Of a stretch of DNA of 64,000 nucleotides, positions 60,961-64,000 are shown one piece after another. This DNA comes from Ravibacter sp964562455 (GTDB lineage Bacteria; Bacteroidota; Bacteroidia; Cytophagales; Spirosomataceae). The translations under genes were made by a program, and so were the position numbers. Position 1 is the first letter of the stretch; every line of letters starts with the position of its first letter. The notes beneath the pieces were generated by a model. The model worked only from the letters and a program-made list of their open reading frames with translations, ran no database searches and had not been told where the DNA came from. The DNA lies in assembly GCA_964562455.1 (NCBI GenBank), contig CAZLTN010000009.1, positions 38,375 through 102,374 of the forward strand, read 5' to 3'.

Positions 60961-62589
60961 ATGAAGCTAAAAGGATTCGGTAACAGGGCATATAATATAT
61001 TTTTCCATCTGCATACGGTGAGTGGTATCGTAATCAGCGTGGCTTTGTTCGTGATTTTTTTCGCCGGGGCTTTTACGCTTTTTAAAACCGAATTTTACCT
61101 GTGGGAGAATCCGCGTGCACGAAAGGGCGCTCCCGCACAGACAAACCCTGAGGAAATACTGAAGAAGGTCAGAGAGCAGCTCGCCGGCTTTGATCTTGAT
61201 GACGATACCTTTATTACTTTTCCGACAGCTTCGCATCCCGTTATTAATCTTTACGGGCACATCAAACCAGAATCGGGAGAGGGTGAAATCCATTATGCGG
61301 GCAAGATGAATCCCGGTGATTCCAAATTGTACGAAACCGCTGAGAGTGCCGTAGGAGAAACACTGTACCGCCTGCATTTCCTGGACCAGATACCCTATGC
61401 AGGCAGATGGCTGGCGGGGTTCACTTCGTTGTTTTTTGTATTCGCAAGTATTACGGGGCTCCTGGTACACTGGAAAAATATGTTGACCAAATTCTGGGCT
61501 CTTTCTTTTAAAGGGGCCAGGAAGCAGATCTGGACGAACAGTCACACCGTACTCGGATTACTGGGTTTGCCCTACCAGCTCATGTACGCAGTTACCGGGG
61601 CATTTTATCTTTTGCTGATCCTGGTACTTATGCCTGCCGTAATGGTGCTTTACGAAGGGAAGCCCGAACGCGTCTATGCCCTGGCATACCCGGCTTATGG
61701 AGTAGCATATGACGACGACGCCCCGCCGGCAGTACATACGGGCAGGCTGGCTGCCCTTCATGAGAGGGTGATGGGGCTTTATGGAAAAGATTATGATATT
61801 CTGGCTGTGCAGCTGCGTCATTTCAACAAAGAGGATGCGGCGGTCAACTACCGGCTGGTCGCCAGGAACAGCAGTTTTTTCTCTTCGCACGGGTACGTAG
61901 GATATCGCCTGGCTGACGGAAGCGAAATCTACAGTGAACTGCCCGGGGAGGGCAAAAAGCTTACTTACAAGGTAATTGAAGCATTTTCACACCTGCATTT
62001 CGCCACGTTCGGAGGGATGTTCGTCAAAGGTATTTACTTTGTAATGGCACTGTTTACGTGCTATGTAATTGTAAGCGGCATTCTTATCTGGAAAGAAGCG
62101 CGTAACAACCGGAACTATACGCCGAAGCAGAAAAAGTTTCATCACCGGGTAACACTCATCTTCCTGTCGGTCTGTTTCAGCTTGTTTCCGGCCATCGCGT
62201 TACTGTTTACGGCAGAAATGGCCCTTCAAGGAATAGAAGATCACACACTATGGGTAAACACCGTCTTTTTTACCGGTTGGTTAGCTTTGGCAATGGCCGG
62301 TTTTTCGTTAAAGACAGAGAAAAAGCTGACATGGTTCTGCCTTTTTACGGGAGGGCTTCTTTCCGTAACTGTGCCGGTAGCAAACGGGCTGGTAACGGGT
62401 GATTGGCTTTGGCATACCATGTCCGTTCATATATGGGCGACCGATTTGTTCTGGTTGCTGACGGGCATCCTGTGCCTGGCTTTATCAGTCGGCGGGCGAA
62501 AGCCCGCCGACTCTGTCCCGGACGATTCGCGGGAGTCCCGCCGACAGCTTCTCAGATCTGCTGCTACCGGGTTCCGATCAGGAATATAG
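60961..62589 (+). CDS. PepSY-associated transmembrane reductase
   Basis: 542-residue inner-membrane protein with five or six helices and a large periplasmic part. Typical segments are FHLHTVSGIVISVALFVIFF, AGRWLAGFTSLFFVFASITG with LVHWKN, GGMFVKGIYFVMALFTCYVI with VSGILIWKEA, and a late helix pair (WVNTVFFTGWLALAMAG). Family members reduce ferric-siderophore complexes, using haem-bound electrons. Its last 30 residues (VGGRKPADSVPDDSRESRRQ) are encoded by a palindromic DNA segment, so the tail may be an insertion. The stop overlaps the convergent methyltransferase gene by 26 bases. Confidence 0.9.
   Translation: MKLKGFGNRAYNIFFHLHTVSGIVISVALFVIFFAGAFTLFKTEFYLWENPRARKGAPAQTNPEEILKKVREQLAGFDLDDDTFITFPTASHPVINLYGHIKPESGEGEIHYAGKMNPGDSKLYETAESAVGETLYRLHFLDQIPYAGRWLAGFTSLFFVFASITGLLVHWKNMLTKFWALSFKGARKQIWTNSHTVLGLLGLPYQLMYAVTGAFYLLLILVLMPAVMVLYEGKPERVYALAYPAYGVAYDDDAPPAVHTGRLAALHERVMGLYGKDYDILAVQLRHFNKEDAAVNYRLVARNSSFFSSHGYVGYRLADGSEIYSELPGEGKKLTYKVIEAFSHLHFATFGGMFVKGIYFVMALFTCYVIVSGILIWKEARNNRNYTPKQKKFHHRVTLIFLSVCFSLFPAIALLFTAEMALQGIEDHTLWVNTVFFTGWLALAMAGFSLKTEKKLTWFCLFTGGLLSVTVPVANGLVTGDWLWHTMSVHIWATDLFWLLTGILCLALSVGGRKPADSVPDDSRESRRQLLRSAATGFRSGI
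62488..62545. repeat. Palindromic segment inside the 3' end of the PepSY gene
   Basis: GTCGGCGGGC (62488-62497), GAAA loop, GCCCGCCGAC (62502-62511) is a perfect 10-bp stem with a stable tetraloop. A second copy of CCCGCCGAC (62537-62545) could pair with the first arm instead. It lies between converging gene ends and may terminate the methyltransferase transcript or be a REP-like insertion. Confidence 0.55.
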
Positions 62590-63271
62590 CAGGCTGGCGG
62601 TTGATATCGGGAGTGCTTTTTTGCCACTGCGCTACAGTCCTGGTCAGGAGCAATTCATTTACGCCGGTCAGGTTGGCAGCAATACAGAGGCTGGTGCCGG
62701 GCTGGCAGACTTCCATGATAGCCTGCAGCATCTGGTTATTGCGATAGGGCGTTTCCATGAAGATCTGGGTCTGCCCCGACCGGATTGCCTCCTTTTCCAG
62801 GTGGCGCAGTGTTTTAGCCCGCTCGGTGCGGTCTATCGGTAAATATCCGTGGAAGCTGAAAGACTGGCCGGTAAATCCCGACCCCATCAGCGCCAACAGA
62901 ATCGATGACGGCCCTACGAGGGGTTTAACTTTATGTCCCAACTCGTGCGCAAAGCCGACGGCTATGCTGCCCGGATCTGCCACACATGGAACCCCCGCTT
63001 CAGAAATGATACCGGCGTCCGAACGCAATTCTTCGAGTTTTCTCCGGATTTCTTCAGGTGGGGTATCCTTATGAAGTTCATGAAAGGTAATTTCGTCGAT
63101 AGCCTTACCGATTTTCAGGCTGCTGATGAAACGGCGGGCGGTCCTTACATTCTCGACGAAAAATACATCGAGCGTCTGAAGTGCCTGTATCACGCCGGCA
63201 GGCAGGACCTCCGGAGCAGTGCCCTCGGCCAGAACGGTAGGAATGAGGTAAATAGTACAGGTATTGTTCAT
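62564..63271 (-). CDS. Tetrapyrrole-methylase-family SAM-dependent methyltransferase (RsmI-like)
   Basis: 235-residue cytosolic protein of the RsmI/tetrapyrrole-methylase fold. Visible are YLIPTVLAEGTAPEVLPAGV, the SAM loop ISEAGVPCVADPGSIAVGFA, VKPLVGPSSILLALMGSGF and FMETPYRNNQMLQAIMEVC. RsmI methylates 16S rRNA C1402 but is about 275-280 residues. This one is shorter and is typical of a second, Bacteroidetes-specific RsmI-like paralogue, so the target is uncertain. A giant palindrome lies just upstream of its start. Confidence 0.9.
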   Translation of the reverse strand: MNNTCTIYLIPTVLAEGTAPEVLPAGVIQALQTLDVFFVENVRTARRFISSLKIGKAIDEITFHELHKDTPPEEIRRKLEELRSDAGIISEAGVPCVADPGSIAVGFAHELGHKVKPLVGPSSILLALMGSGFTGQSFSFHGYLPIDRTERAKTLRHLEKEAIRSGQTQIFMETPYRNNQMLQAIMEVCQPGTSLCIAANLTGVNELLLTRTVAQWQKSTPDINRQPAIFLIGTR

Positions 63272-63282
63272 AGGGGAAATGT

Positions 63283-63334
63283 GTTAATAAGGTTGTAGAG
63301 CCGCAGGGACCTGCGGCTCTACAACCTTATTAAC
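63283..63334. repeat. Perfect 52-bp palindrome with 25-bp arms
   Basis: Left arm 63283-63307 and right arm 63310-63334 are exact reverse complements around a GA centre; the inner part includes GTAGAGCCGCAGG. It lies between the dps stop and the methyltransferase start, both on the minus strand. It has no T-run, so it looks more like a palindromic repeat element than a simple terminator. Confidence 0.85.
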
Positions 63335-63343
63335 AAACCTGTT

Positions 63344-63835
63344 CTATTTCAGGTAGCTTCTGAGCATCCAGGCAGTTTTTTCGTGGTATTGCATTAACCC
63401 GATCACAAAATCGCCGCTTCCGTCATCTTCGTATTTTTCAGGGAAATCCTTGGCAAGCTTTCTCAGGTTGCGGATAAGGGCTTCGTGGTCTAATACAAGG
63501 TTTGCCACCTGGTCGATAGGGTCTGACGGGATCGCCGGCTCATCCAGCTCGGTAAGCTTTAAAAGTTCTTTGAGGCGCCCCTCGGCATAGAACCCCAACG
63601 AACGGATCCTTTCGGCGATCTCATCTATATTTTCAGCAAGCTGGTTATATTGATCCTCGAAAAGCTTGTGAAACTCCATAAAGCTACTGCCTTCTACATT
63701 CCAGTGGTAGCTCCGGGTTTTGTTGTAAAGTACATGCTCGTCGGCCAGGAGCTTGGTCAGTTCTTTGGCAACGGCTTTCCTGTTTTTTTCTTCGATTCCT
63801 ATGTTGGTGGTTACGTCTGTCTGAATACTAGCCAT
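63344..63835 (-). CDS. dps: Dps-family DNA-protecting ferritin-like protein
   Basis: Dodecameric ferroxidase that stores iron and protects DNA in oxidative stress. ATG 63835 gives 163 residues beginning MASIQTDVTTNIGIEEKNRK. The ferroxidase motif lies in TRSYHWNVEGSSFMEFHKLF with EDQYNQLAENIDEIAERIRS, as usual in Dps. The frame extends 21 codons upstream (63898), but that part overlaps the end of another frame's gene, so 63835 is preferred. Being next to the iron locus may be functional or chance. Confidence 0.94.
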   Translation of the reverse strand: MASIQTDVTTNIGIEEKNRKAVAKELTKLLADEHVLYNKTRSYHWNVEGSSFMEFHKLFEDQYNQLAENIDEIAERIRSLGFYAEGRLKELLKLTELDEPAIPSDPIDQVANLVLDHEALIRNLRKLAKDFPEKYEDDGSGDFVIGLMQYHEKTAWMLRSYLK

Positions 63836-63854
63836 TTTACTGAGTGTTTTAGTG

Positions 63855-64000
63855 TTAATTTGAAGTATTTTCTCGTATTTCTTTAAACTCGGATCCATCT
63901 TTCCATTTGGGAAAGGTATCTTCTTTGCTTAAGCGGTCTCCTACCTCATACAACAATTGTATATCTTCAATAATTCCGGAAATATCCCAATCCGGGCTAT
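63855..64000 (-). CDS. 3' end of an unidentified gene (partial)
   Basis: An open minus-strand frame enters from the right edge and stops at 63855, giving 47 C-terminal residues that begin SPDWDISGIIEDIQLLYEVG and include DRLSKEDTFPKWKDG. The amphipathic helix and smooth composition look real. It ends 19 bases before the dps ATG, so the two are probably in one transcript. I do not recognise the family. Confidence 0.55.
   Translation of the reverse strand, partial: SPDWDISGIIEDIQLLYEVGDRLSKEDTFPKWKDGSEFKEIRENTSN

Overview
The window is a stretch of ordinary chromosome from a member of the Bacteroidota (Bacteroidetes), most like Sphingobacteriales/Cytophagales. The signs are a type IX secretion (T9SS) C-terminal sorting sequence, a gliding-type ABC permease (GldF), a fused SecDF, DUF4199 and DUF1599 proteins, a regulator-propeller histidine kinase with a LytTR partner, and promoters of the Bacteroidetes form TTTG-N18-TAnnTTTG. 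Base composition looks even (close to half G+C by eye), and I see no phage, insertion sequence, rRNA, tRNA or CRISPR array.

Layout. 0-8.2 kb: Lon protease, the RseP site-2 protease and a LytTR response regulator with its giant sensor kinase, all on the minus strand. 8.4-11.3 kb: a secreted T9SS cargo protein whose reading frame is broken near its end. 11.3-17.5 kb: UvrA, then rpmH-rnpA, a C-terminal processing protease and TsaB. 17.5-22.5 kb: a small toxin-antitoxin pair, LolA, FtsK and PyrD. 22.6-28.1 kb: AhcY, a long amidophosphoribosyltransferase paralogue, a small unknown protein and an amino-acid permease. 28.1-33.7 kb: SecDF, a small membrane protein, TatC, a SUI1-type factor and a small anchored protein. 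33.8-41 kb: an ABC permease, gamma-glutamyltransferase, a double universal stress protein, a lipoprotein, and an ALG10-like membrane glycosyltransferase facing a Dpm1-like GT2. 41-50.3 kb: PDH E1 alpha, RecF, a double-DTG aspartyl protease with PDZ, MnmD, a class IV aminotransferase, GldF, two DUF4199 proteins, a dihydroorotase-like protein without its metal ligands, and GcvH. 50.3-57.8 kb: HemW, the rpsF-rpsR-rplI operon, a diadenylate cyclase, FolP, a duplicated DUF1599 protein, a DoxX/thioredoxin-like protein, shikimate kinase and a TauE-type exporter. 57.9-64 kb: an iron-uptake locus (TonB receptor facing two small membrane proteins and a PepSY reductase), a tetrapyrrole-methylase-family methyltransferase, Dps and the 3' end of one more gene.

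Most of the content is housekeeping: protein quality control and export (lon, rseP, secDF, tatC, lolA, ctp-type protease), DNA repair and segregation (uvrA, recF, ftsK), nucleotide and cofactor metabolism (pyrD, ahcY, folP, hemW), and translation. The less ordinary content lies in small details: two copies of a 23-bp inverted-repeat element (18.8 and 33.1 kb), a near-perfect giant palindrome before the methyltransferase gene, a shared operator-like sequence in the iron locus, a sigma54-like site before lon, and enzymes with altered catalytic motifs (CdaA and the dihydroorotase-like protein). I did not find a convincing new multi-gene defence or mobile system. The best candidates for undescribed biology are the ALG10/Dpm1-like glycosylation pair, the small protein between secDF and tatC, and the double-lobed aspartyl protease with PDZ.
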